The notes under the pieces: generated by a model
What the model was told of the DNA's origin: nothing
Seen by the model: the letters and a program-made list of their open reading frames with translations, nothing else
Database searches by the model: none
Assembly: GCF_000485595.1 (NCBI RefSeq)
Contig: NW_014577613.1
Coordinates: 5,979-27,850, forward strand
Direction: 5' to 3'
DNA: 21,872 bases
Source of the DNA: Priapulus caudatus
Lineage: Eukaryota; Priapulida; Priapulimorpha; Priapulimorphida; Priapulidae
Part shown: piece after piece, positions 9,206 to 17,250 of the stretch
How positions within the stretch are numbered: position 1 is the stretch's first letter
How the letters are laid out: each line of letters opens with the position of its first letter
Made by a program: the position numbers and the translations under genes

Positions 9206-9629
9206 CTTGCCTATACAAAACGTGGAATTTTTCCGATCCCGCCGAGGATCGCTGTTTCATCGCTCCAAACTCACAATTAGGGCTATCAGAAGGCTGTGAA
9301 ACGAATATGCACGTGCACACAAAAACGTTGTCACGACGTCTCAATGTCAGAGAGTGTACTGCCTGACACCATTTTCAATCAATACTGACAGCGATAGAGC
9401 ACTAGAGTGTCTCGGAATGAGAAATAGCAATGGAAAATGCAATAACGCCTGCGAAATAAAATGTTTATGTGCAAACTGTTTGTGCTGCATTAACTGCATG
9501 TTGCATTGCACATGTCCAGCCAGGCACGCGTCCAAGGACGAATTAATAAAATCATACTTAACAACATCATAGGCCCATACTGTTACATTAAGGTTACTCT
9601 CCAAATCACAACCACATTCACAATAACAA
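9206..9629. other. No recognisable gene; probable 3' flank
   Basis: Open frames here (9347-9604 minus, 9354-9572 plus) show no domain. On the minus strand this is directly downstream of the PHD/DUF6589 gene, so it may include its 3' untranslated region. No convincing minus-strand AATAAA signal was found close to the stop codon. Confidence 0.35.
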
Positions 9630-10835
9630 TCACAAGCTCATTTCGCGCAAGCGACACAATTGTGCCATGTTCTCGAGATGTTTCAGCATTCTCTGTTTAA
9701 ACTTTTTCGGATTACGAACACCTTGCACGGGTTTAAAATCATCGAACCCTTTAAAAACCCTTCCTTTTTCAAAGTTGAATAGTGTCAAGGGATGCAATGT
9801 TTGTACCATTCTTCTTAAATCTAACGTTCTATCAACTTTGCCATGCCTTCTTGTGTGAGTTCTTCTGTGCGCTATTTTTTCTGAAAACACGGAAGACACG
9901 GTCTTTCCGACACCTATCATCTGACTGTGCCTGTTCACTGTGTTTTGGGTCAACTGGCCCCCGGCATCCATACTGTTTTCTTTATACTCTTTGTTTAGAT
10001 GTTCACAGTGTAAATCTTTTGGCATGTTTCTTTGCTTTCCTCCGATTACGTTTACAGTTCTTTCCCATATCAAATTATGCATCATTCGCTGAGATGTTGC
10101 TCCAGCAACGTTGGCAAGCAAGCGGGTACCATAAATGAAATATTTTGGATGGTTTTCTTCATGAAAGTCGAACATATCATATTTCCAATGCCTAATTATT
10201 CTGGTTCCATTATTTTCGCGTACTGTATCGTGTCTGGCAATATCGTTCAGCCCTTTCCACAGTAGCCTTTTCACGTACTCATTTTTTATATCTCGCCCAT
10301 TTTCAACTCTTCTTTGTTTTCCCATAACTTCTACACTAAGCTGTTGACATGTTTGCGAACAGAACCAATCCCCTTCCGGAACATCTTGAATACCAACACA
10401 TTCAAGATGGAACCATGATCCATCATCACATGCATTGTTGTTACAGTAAACCATTGTTCCACCAATATCACTTTTGCAAACACAGTAATCTCCCTGCGCA
10501 GCTTTGTCAGTTTTTACGTTTAGAATCTCTTTAATGTTAGTTGTTTCAAAAATGCCATTCACAATTTTTTGAGCGATTTCGTCCCTGTGTGCTTCTCTTT
10601 CTTTATTAGACTGTGGTAATCCCTCTGGAATCTCTGTTGCATCTGTGACGTTTAAAAGTTCCATAGCATATAATATAACATATCCCTCAGTGGCAAATTC
10701 CAGAAGCTCGTCTGCATTGTCGAAGCATTCCATCGCATTCTGGGTTACACCTCTGTGGTCAAACATCTGCTTTAAGTTGTATAGTGTCCCCTTTTCCCGA
10801 TGGCTTTCAAATTTAAAGAGTTCATCATATGTGTC
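9630..10835 (-). CDS. Exon 4: PHD finger and DUF6589-like C-terminus
   Basis: A 402-codon open exon starts after CTACAG|GACACA at 10835 and ends at the stop codon 9630-9632. It begins DTYDELFKFESHREKGTLYN and has a Met 23 codons in. Counting from that Met, residues 94-140 form a complete PHD finger: C-x1-C-x10-C-x4-C-x6-H-x2-C-x12-C-x3-C, with YCVCKSDIGGTMVYC and WFHLECVG. The spacing, the leading Tyr, the GTMV turn and the Trp before the His resemble ING-family fingers, which read trimethylated H3K4. Residues about 160-290 hold the DUF6589-like blocks: HDTVRENNGTRIIRHWK, NHPKYFIYGTRLL, LIWERTVNVIGGKQRN and DLHCEHLNKEYKE. The tail is basic. The PHD assignment is secure; the DUF6589 assignment is by remembered motifs. 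Confidence 0.8.
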   Translation of the reverse strand, partial: DTYDELFKFESHREKGTLYNLKQMFDHRGVTQNAMECFDNADELLEFATEGYVILYAMELLNVTDATEIPEGLPQSNKEREAHRDEIAQKIVNGIFETTNIKEILNVKTDKAAQGDYCVCKSDIGGTMVYCNNNACDDGSWFHLECVGIQDVPEGDWFCSQTCQQLSVEVMGKQRRVENGRDIKNEYVKRLLWKGLNDIARHDTVRENNGTRIIRHWKYDMFDFHEENHPKYFIYGTRLLANVAGATSQRMMHNLIWERTVNVIGGKQRNMPKDLHCEHLNKEYKENSMDAGGQLTQNTVNRHSQMIGVGKTVSSVFSEKIAHRRTHTRRHGKVDRTLDLRRMVQTLHPLTLFNFEKGRVFKGFDDFKPVQGVRNPKKFKQRMLKHLENMAQLCRLREMSL

Positions 10836-11004
10836 CTGTAGTGGAGATGAGAATGTTTAAATTACAATTTAAGGCACAACATTATGTATATTGAGAATTG
10901 TCTATAAACTATTTTTAGTGAGCACACTTATTACGTAAAATTTATTGTATTTAGCTAATAAATGTTGTCCAATAACACAAATCAATTAGCACATTCTATG
11001 ATAC

Positions 11005-11483
11005 CTGTATCTTCTTCAGTTGTTGCATCTGAAGTTGAACTGTGAAGTAGAATCTTCCTCTTCGTTGTTGGAATAGATCTCCTCCCCAACAGCATCATCA
11101 ACTTTGGTGTTTTCCCAAAGAGCCTCCAAGTCTTGCAAATCAGGCAGTGATTCATGTGGTGCTTCATTTGCTATCGATGTTTGCTGGGTCATGTTTATTA
11201 AGGGGAAATTACGTTCGTCATTTTTTTCGCCAAATAAGACTTTCAATCGCCAGATTACTAATTTGTTCACCATTGGCGAATTGGCGAGTGGGTAGCGAGG
11301 GCCCTGCACATTACATAAATGTTGCTCAGGTGCTTTAATAGGTGAAAGAATGGCAATAGAAATACCAGTTTCAAGTCCAGATAGTGTATCCCTCCATTGC
11401 TTGACCTTCTCATCATAATCTTGTCTCAAGCTGTAAATTTTCTGTCTTAGGCACCAACTTAAGCTATTGAAACATCCGAATAC
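11005..11483 (-). CDS. Exon 3 of the PHD/DUF6589-like gene
   Basis: Opens after TTCACAG|GTATTC in phase 0 with VFGCFNSLSWCLRQ and SLRQDYDEKVKQWRDTL, matching the DUF6589-type stretch where a Leu/Asn helix is followed by YDxxVxxW. It continues through an acidic segment (SLPDLQDLEALW, EEIYSNNEEED). The first frame ends at a stop before the donor ACAG|GTATCA at 11005; the frame that enters exon 4 reads LQMQQLKKIQ. The exon is 479 bp, one base short of a whole number of codons, so a single deletion in the acidic tail would explain it. Confidence 0.55.
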
Positions 11484-11769
11484 CTGTGAAAACGAAATTA
11501 ATACCGGTATGCGTTGTTAAAGACAACTGGAAAATATTTTATAATCGATTGTAACTTTAAATGCAAATCCGTCTTTCAGTAGAACCTGATACCAATTTTT
11601 GTTGCGGCAGATCATCACTGACTTTCCAGCATTGCTTTAAGAGCTGGAGTAAGTTATTTCCAATTGCACAAAACACTTATTGATAATTCTTATTACATTC
11701 AATGCAACAAAGATATTTCTAGCTCAAATGACTTGATCACTTAACTACTTTAGGACATTTGTAATTAAC

Positions 11770-12232
11770 CTTTCGTTTGCAACCAGCCAGCCACATCATA
11801 AGTGAAACCATCTGTTGAAGTAGGTTGCATTTTCTGGATCTAACGTTGCCTACTACATGTAGACCCAATAACATGATCGAGCGAAACTCCGTTTTTTCTT
11901 TTTTCTTTGTTGCAGACTTGTGATGATGCTTTTTGGTCAGAGATGCTGTAACAAACTGTAATAACGTTGGGCATGACTTCCTCGCATCCTGTATGGTACT
12001 GTCCCAGCTGAAATTGAGAATTGACGGCAGCCCTTCTTTTCTGTTTCCCTGAACCTTGGCGAAGTCACAGGCCTGGGGCCTCTTCTCGGATTATGTCACA
12101 AATGACATGTACCGCACTTGCCCTAGAGGCCTTGCTACCTTTTAGCAACTGTCTTAATCCATTGCGGTACCGGGACTGGTTTATCAACTGCTTTGCTCTG
12201 CCGATATTTGTGTTGGTAATAGTAGCCTGCAC
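11770..12232 (-). CDS. Exon 2 of the PHD/DUF6589-like gene
   Basis: Starts after CCTTTAG|GTGCAG with VQATITNTNIGRAKQLINQS, and runs in one frame to REEAPGL and a stop near 12077. One extra base in the run GGCCCCAGGCC there moves to the frame CDFAKVQGN, LPSILNFSWDSTIQ, SCPTLLQFVTASL, FRSIMLLGLHVVGN and MVSLMMWLAGCKRK, which is open to the donor AAAG|GTTAAT at 11770. These blocks follow the order of DUF6589 proteins (an Fxw helix, then P-LL, then a small-residue helix). Length 463 bp, one base over a multiple of three. Confidence 0.6.
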
Positions 12233-12349
12233 CTAAAGGAATAAGTTCATTAATTGTTTTATTTTTCAAACCATACATGAAAAGTTTGCTATGAACCGCA
12301 CATCATCTTCATTAATCTGATAAAACGAATATTTTTTATATAGGAATAC

Positions 12350-12735
12350 CTTGTTATCACTTGAAATTTTCTTTGGTGACTGACAGGGACTTTGTCTTTT
12401 GCTGAATAATTTCCTGGGTGTGCTAATTACTTTCCTCCGCTTGACTTGACCACGGCGAGTTGGCGTAGCAGCAAGTTTTTCCGCCGTCATTTTCCGGAAT
12501 TTGTCTTCCACTTCAGCTAACTGTGTTGTTTTTACATCAACAGATCTGACTATACGACTACATTCCTCGCAAATGAAATCCTCTCGTCCAGGAGTCACAC
12601 ATACGTCGAACGTTTTTTCAATGATTTCTGCAGTACTCAGGGTGGGGGGGGGCCTTTGAATTTACTATGTAATCCGACTCTTTTAAACCCACCTTTCTTT
12701 TTTTCAAATGACTTTTGGCAAGACACACATTGCAT
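12350..12735 (-). CDS. Exon 1 of the PHD/DUF6589-like gene, zinc finger
   Basis: ATG at 12735 gives MQCVSCQKSFEKKKGGFKRVG, with a first C-x2-C. A run of nine C (minus strand) near 12644-12652 is one base short; beyond it the frame reads STAEIIEKTFDVCV, then FICEECSRIV, a second C-x2-C. The two Cys pairs probably make a four-Cys zinc finger like the ZAD-type start of many animal nuclear proteins. A basic tail (GQVKRRKVISTPRKLFSKR) looks like a nuclear signal. The exon ends at AACAAG|GTATTC. Start choice: first Met, just before the first Cys pair. Confidence 0.55.
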
Positions 12736-12861
12736 TTTGAGAAATTAATATGATACAACAGTAAACTGATACCTTAATTCATTCATTCATTCATTCGAGA
12801 GCAGAGCGCTTGTTTACACCACGTGACAGCTCGAGTTGGTCGCTACGTCTGATATATCTCG
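12736..12861. repeat. Spacer with (ATTC)n
   Basis: Five ATTC units occupy about 12777-12796. The sequence lies between the presumed start of the PHD/DUF6589-like gene and the broken 3' end of the copia element. It may contain the gene's promoter, but no motif stands out. Confidence 0.6.
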
Positions 12862-14587
12862 TTGGATTGACCGTTTCATCACCGTGACACTCGAGTTTTT
12901 GCTCTGAAGGAGTAGACCTAGGCTTATTGTTCAACATTTCAAACCTTTCAAGTACCTTGAGCAAATTACAACACCATCACTTTGCTCGAAATCAATTTCT
13001 AAGAAATGTGACAGTTTACCAAGATCTTTCATGTGAAATTTTTCAATGAACATGTGTTTATCATCACTCAACAATATATCACTACTTGCTCCTATAATCA
13101 GGTCATCGACCCAGACAACAATGGCGATCATTTCTTTACCTACTTGTTTGGTATACATACAATGGTCAGCATGACTCTGAACAAAACTGTTTTCCATCAA
13201 GTGGTTGTGCAGTAGACAATTCCAATTTCTACCTGATTGTTTCAACCCATACAAGGACTTGTTCAGTTTGTACACCAGTTTCCCTTCAAAACTAGGGGGT
13301 ACCTCAAAACCCTGTGTCTGTTCGATGTACAACCCACAATCTATCGGAGCATGTAGATAGGCAGTTTTGACGTCCATCTGATGTAGAATTAAGTCATGCT
13401 GTGCTGCTAGCTGCATTAAGACACGCACCGATGTAAGATTAGCAGTTGGGGCAAATGTTTCTCTATAGTCTACACCCTTGACCTGACTATAACCCTTCGC
13501 AACATATCTTGCTTTGTAAGTTTTACAATCATTCGGACCATCCTTGATTGCATACACCCACCGACCCCCACTGAACTGCGACCGTCAGGTAAGGTGGTTA
13601 AAGTGAATGTTTCATTCTCTTTCAAGCAATTTATTTTATCCCTCATGGCTGCTTTCCATGATTCAGCTTGGGGTGAATGCACAGCTTCTTTATAGTTCTG
13701 AGGGAATGTACTCGCTTTATAACAACAATCTACAGTACAATTTACACTGTCATCAAGATCATCCTCTACAAGATAGTCATCAAGATACTTTGGCCTATTG
13801 CGCCTCCTATCGGGGTATCTATCCTCCCATTGGGCATTACCATCCTACTCAGGCCTATCATCTTCAACTACACCCTGTTCAACATCAACATGACCAATGT
13901 CTTGCAATACAACATCATTTACTACATCATGTGGCACAACAGGCTCATTATCAGGGATAGCCTGTGGTTCCACATGGTCAACATAAATGGGTCTGTCCTC
14001 TAGGGTTTCATCATCCATTGGTACAGGGTCTGGACCAGCACTCACAGGAATTTCAGTAGGTCTACTACATGTACATGTACTACAATGAGTGTTGCTGGTG
14101 AACCTAACACACCTAGCTTTCTTGACTTCTTGACTCAGGGAAGTAGACAAGGTAAGCTGGACTTCCTTTGTCATAGCCTACAAAAACACCCTTCTGACAT
14201 CTAGCATCCAGTTTCTTGTTCTGCACATATGCATTGCAAGTGCTGCCAAAAACATGCATGTTGCTCACGTTGGGTTTGTGACCAGAAAAGGCTTCATATG
14301 CCGTGTCCTGTGGTTGTAGCATCTGTTTCGTGTGTATGCTGCAGGCATGACTGCATACGTCCACGTCGATTTGGGTAGCTTCGTATTAAGCAATTTGCAC
14401 CAAGCCATTTCAAAAATCGAACGCCATGATCTCTCAACTGTACCGTTCTGATGGGGTGAGTATGGGGACGTTTTCTCATGCTTTACATGATTTTCTATCA
14501 AGAGTGACTCAAACTCTTCCAAAGTAAATTCGCCCCCATTGTCACTTCTCAGACACTTAATAGAGCTGAGTGGGGTAGATTCCACAA
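12862..14587 (-). pseudogene. Copia polyprotein: integrase C-half and reverse transcriptase
   Basis: The piece from 14587 opens with the integrase third-acid motif CLRSDNGGEFT (catalytic Glu in GGEF), YSPHQNGTVERSWRS, and after a frame change NVSNMHVFGSTCNAYVQNKK and VFVGYDKGSPAYLVYFPES. A linker rich in Asp, Val and Pro follows (14110-13845). Then WKAAMRDKINCLKENETF near 13660 leads into the reverse transcriptase at 13557-12931. That holds ARYVAKGYSQVKGVDYRETF, QMDVKTAYLHAP, LNKSLYGLKQSGRNW and the catalytic pair in VVWVDDLIIGAS. The frame shifts again near 12945, with homology ending at DETVNPTRY near 12862, before RNase H. Frame changes lie near 14270, 14120, 13840, 13570 and 12945. Confidence 0.9.
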
Positions 14588-14611
14588 TCTTACTATAATT
14601 TGGCGAATGTT

Positions 14612-14650
14612 GTATGTATGTATGTATGTATGTATGTATGTATGTATGTT
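14612..14650 (+). repeat. (GTAT)n microsatellite
   Basis: About ten uninterrupted GTAT units, starting 24 bp inside the Helitron 5' end. Such tracts next to the 5' terminus are common in non-autonomous Helitrons. Confidence 0.95.
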
Positions 14651-14825
14651 AATGAAAGGCTCCGTCAGTTTTGATCCAAATAGCGCCAAATTCACAGAAG
14701 AGATCGATGAATACACGGGACGGGTTCTAAACTTTACTCGGTTGAAAACGGTAAAAAAGGCTTAAAAAAGACAAAAAAAGGTAAAGATTTGCCTGAAAAT
14801 AGGGGGCGCTATATCTTTGCCTTGC

Positions 14826-14887
14826 TAATATTTCGCCGTCTGTGAACGTTGTGCTGTAATATTTCGCCATCTGTCAACGTTGTGCTG
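14826..14887 (+). repeat. 31-bp tandem duplication
   Basis: Two abutting 31-bp copies (14826-14856 and 14857-14887) of a unit starting TAATATTTCGCC and ending GTTGTGCTG differ at two positions. It lies in the body of the Helitron. Confidence 0.9.
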
Positions 14888-15133
14888 CAGGCACAGACAT
14901 TTTTGTAAGCCCAATAATGTAAGTAGAAATAAGCATGTAATAATGAAGTTAAATGTTCAGTAGCTATTTTGGGATAGTTTTCGATATGATGATGTACAAG
15001 TTGAATTTCATCAGAGCTGACTTGAAGAAATGGCACTTACACTGACAACGTTGGTTTCCATGAGATCCTTTAATTGCGTAGTACCACCAGCAGCGGTAGC
15101 AGCAGCATCACCACCGCCAGTAATAATGGAATG

Positions 15134-15178
15134 GTGTGTGTGTGTGTGTGTGTGTACGTGCGTGCGCGCGCGCGTGTA
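15134..15178 (+). repeat. (GT)n/(GC)n dinucleotide tract
   Basis: About ten GT units lead into ACGTGCGTGCGCGCGCGCGT, an alternating purine-pyrimidine stretch able in principle to form left-handed DNA. It lies between the outer Helitron body and the start of the inner one. Confidence 0.9.
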
Positions 15179-15228
15179 TTTCACTGTGTACTTGCCAAAC
15201 AAATGGTTAATGTGTTACGTGTCAGCAT

Positions 15229-15770
15229 GATTACCTCCGCGCAACGGAGTTGCAGGGAGGTAATGTGATCCCTCTCGTGTGATGCGTTCGTGTGTGTGTG
15301 TAGCCAGCAGCGAGCCAGCTGTTATACACATGTATACATGTTACACGCGTTGGCGCGATCGATTCAGCACCAGCTCGCCTTAGGCCGTCCAGTCAGCAGC
15401 AGCCAGCAGCGAGCCAGCTGTTATACACATGTATACATGTTACACGCGTTGGCGCGATCGATTCAGCACCAGCTTGCCTTAGGGTGTCGAGTCAGCAGCA
15501 GCTCGCTGCACAGCGCGCAACAATCAATATTTCAGCGATTCTACTACTACAAGCTAGAACTACTAGAAATTGCAACTAAAACTGAAACTAGAGTCAGCGA
15601 GCGGGCGGCGCGATCGATAGCGCGTTGAGTCAGCGAGTGGCGAGTCAGCAGCAGCCACCAGTGAGCGGCGAGGCAGCAGCAGGTGAGTCAGTCAGCAGCC
15701 GGCACCAGCGAGCACATACATGTTACATGCTCGCGGAGGTATGCACTCTCCGTGAGTGCCCTCTGTCTAG
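15229..15770 (+). mobile_element. Second, nested Helitron-like element
   Basis: The 3' end has the hairpin GCACTC-TCCGT-GAGTGC (15743-15759), then seven bases and CTAG at 15767-15770, followed by T, a second complete Helitron-type terminus. Near the presumed 5' end, ATTACCTCC (15230-15238) and GGAGGTAAT form an inverted repeat around CGCGCAACGGAG. The pairing of an ACCTCCG/GGAGGT start with a CGGAGGTATGCACTC end recalls a widespread family of short repeats in marine invertebrates (from memory). The left boundary is uncertain by tens of bases, because no clear A|TC start was identified. No coding capacity. Confidence 0.65.
15302..15499 (+). repeat. 99-bp tandem duplication, two copies
   Basis: 15302-15400 and 15401-15499 are about 96% identical (four differences near the unit ends). 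Each contains the 14-bp palindrome ACATGTATACATGT and GGCGCGATCGATTC. The open frame across them (15290-15628) simply repeats the same peptide twice and is not thought to be a gene. The array is inside the nested Helitron. Confidence 0.92.
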
Positions 15771-15918
15771 TTGTACATGTATTTCTATTGACATCTCAAC
15801 CATAAAAAAACAAACATGTGCAACAACTAAACTCTCCATATAACACCTTACACATAACACTACTGGTAACACATGCATCACAGTGATTAAGCCCGCGCAT
15901 AGCGCGGGTTCCAGCTAG

Positions 15919-17166
15919 TACTCTTAACAGAGCCATATGGTGCAATATCAGCAAGATACTTCCTAGTGGCACGAGTCGTGTCACTTTACTGTTTCAGGAA
16001 GTAGATGAGGATCAATCCGGAGTAGTCATCTACAAAGCTCAAAGCATACCGGAAACCTCCCTTGGCAATTGGGTCCACAGGACCTGCCAGATCACAGTGC
16101 ACCACCTCGTCTATCTGGGTCTCTGTTACGGTATTGTGTCATCTTGCCCTCAATACATATGGCACACTCAAACTTATGCTTACCAGTGACTCATACCTTC
16201 AACCACCTTCTCAAGCTTCAGAATATCAGGAGTATTACAATGTCCTAAGACCTCATGCCAATCTTTCAGACTACATTCACCGTGTCTGAAGTAGCATCAC
16301 GTCTCATTTCAGATACTCTATTTAAATAGTACAATTTTCCAGACTTCAAAATGTCAAACTTGATACCATCTCCATGTACTAGTTGAGCAGAGTCCGGTAG
16401 GAAGGTGATGGTTGCTCCCATCTCGGCAGCTGCTTGTACAGAGAAGATGTCCTGGGGGTAGGTAGGTATGTAGTGTATTGTTCAGGAGAGCATCTACCTG
16501 TCGTCCCTTGTTGTCCACGATCGTGATCTTGGCATCTCCACGGGCGAGGGCTACGTTGTTGGATCTATCACCATTGGCGAGTTCCATGTAGTGTCGAGCT
16601 GGCACGAAATTCTTGTTGAATTTCACGAACTTTGATTTATCCGTAACGATATGGGCTGTTACTCCGCAATCGACAAGCATGCCGTTTACGTTTGGTGAAA
16701 TAATTTCACCAACTTTGAACGCAAAGTCGAACGTGTGGTTATCAGATTCCACTAGCGATTTTGCAAGTTTGGCACGTTTTGCAGAGTCACTGCCTGCCCC
16801 ATTAGCATTGTCCTCCTGACTTTGGTCGTTTTTCTGTTTTTGACAGAACTTAGTGTCATGGGTGTGATTTTTACAGAAATCACACCAGCACTGCTTCTTG
16901 GACCTACAGTCTGCCACTTTATGTCCTATTTTCCCGCATGAGTAGCACTTGTGTGATGAAAACTTACCAAAAAATGTAGTAACCAGCTGGGCCCCACAGG
17001 ATGTTCCGCTATTCAGCAGGGTAACAAAGTCATCATAATGTTCTATGAGCTTACCACTAATATGTAAAAGTATATGCAATCTGTTGCCACGGTTCCGTGG
17101 GTGGACACCTCGGGGGATGTTCCTTTCATCCAAAAATGTAACATCCTTTTGGGTCCCTTTTTCCAT
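15919..17166 (-). pseudogene. Copia polyprotein: gag zinc knuckles, protease, integrase N-half
   Basis: From 17166 a 270-codon frame carries two CCHC zinc knuckles, CYSCGKIGHKVADC and CDFCKNHTHDTKFC. The copia protease site follows as MLVDCGVTAHIVTD, then MELANGDRSNNVALARGDAK. Near 16475 the frame changes to PQDIFSVQAAAEMGA and LKSGKLYYLNRVSEMRRDA. After another change near 16290, DWHEVLGHCNTPDILKLEK is the pre-integrase His motif, and FECAICIEGKM supplies the Cys pair. The integrase core DEVVHCDLAGPVD and ALSFVDDYSG gives the first two catalytic Asp (about 16115 and 16020). An in-frame stop follows LIYFLKQ, and the frame runs to the Helitron at 15919. The N-terminal part of gag is short, so the 5' end seems lost. 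The Cys after the protease Asp (DCG, not DSG/DTG) may be normal for this copia group. Confidence 0.9.
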
Positions 17167-17250
17167 TCTTGTACCGAAGTTTGTTCATCTGCAGTATAAT
17201 ATTTCCTGCTAGTTAATGTTCCTGTTAGTTAATATTTCCTGCTAGTTTAT
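17167..17250 (+). repeat. Short TTTCCTGCTAGTTAAT repeats
   Basis: ATTTCCTGCTAGTTAATGTT occurs twice with a TTCCTGTTAGTTAAT variant between. The core TTTCCTGCTrGTTAAT reappears in every unit of the 73-bp satellite at 18497-18980, so the two regions are related. It lies between the copia 5' end and the next coding remnant. Confidence 0.7.

Larger units (their letters stand above)
9630..12735 (-). pseudogene. PHD-finger/DUF6589-like gene, four exons, three 1-nt lesions
   Basis: Four minus-strand exons, 12735-12350, 12232-11770, 11483-11005 and 10835-9630, are joined by introns of 117, 286 and 169 bp with GT...AG ends. Introns 1 and 2 are in phase 0, and exon 4 also opens in phase 0. The protein would be about 840 residues: a zinc finger with two Cys pairs, a basic linker, a long helical region, an ING-type PHD finger, then a C-terminal block like the DUF6589 proteins found in many invertebrates and fungi. 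That family is often regarded as transposon-like, but its activity is unknown to me. Exon lengths of 386, 463 and 479 bp each differ by one base from a multiple of three, and each exon shows exactly one frame change; exon 4 is fully open. Either the gene is recently dead or these are assembly indels. It could be a domesticated gene or a transposon. Confidence 0.7.
14588..15918 (+). mobile_element. Non-autonomous Helitron inside copia integrase
   Basis: The 5' end is TCTTACTATAATTTGGCG, preceded by A at 14587. The 3' end has the hairpin CCCGCGC-ATA-GCGCGGG (15892-15908), six bases, then CTAG at 15915-15918, followed by T. TC at the start, a G+C hairpin and CTRR at the end, and insertion between A and T are the defining features of Helitrons. 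Removing 14588-15918 brings the two halves of the copia integrase back into one frame, which confirms both ends. No Rep/helicase gene is present, so movement would depend on enzymes from elsewhere. The (GTAT)n tract just inside the 5' end is also seen in other invertebrate Helitrons, from memory. A second Helitron sits inside. Confidence 0.9.
12862..17166 (-). mobile_element. Copia (Ty1-type) retrotransposon, truncated
   Basis: Domain order on the minus strand is zinc knuckles, aspartic protease, pre-integrase HHCC, integrase, then reverse transcriptase. Integrase before reverse transcriptase is diagnostic of Ty1/copia. No RNase H is found and homology stops near 12862, so the 3' end is lost. 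No LTR was recognised at either side. A Helitron occupies 14588-15918. The element is 2,974 bp without it. Many frame changes make it non-functional as read. Confidence 0.88.

Noticed and set aside
9667-10534. Several overlapping plus-strand open frames
   Set aside because: They lie antisense to the PHD/DUF6589 exon, whose minus-strand frame is longer and has clear domains. They are shadows.
15290-15628. 112-codon plus-strand frame with a repeated peptide
   Set aside because: It is the 99-bp tandem duplication read through (99 is divisible by three). There is no domain, and it lies inside a Helitron.
15796-15984. Minus-strand frame across the Helitron 3' end and copia
   Set aside because: It crosses the A|T insertion boundary. 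Only the copia part beyond 15919 is meaningful, and that is in another frame.
14265-17166. Two separate copia copies instead of one split element
   Set aside because: The region before CLRSDNGG at first looked like a second version of the segment ending at YGSVKS. Defining the Helitron ends joins both halves in frame at one codon, so a single element is simpler.
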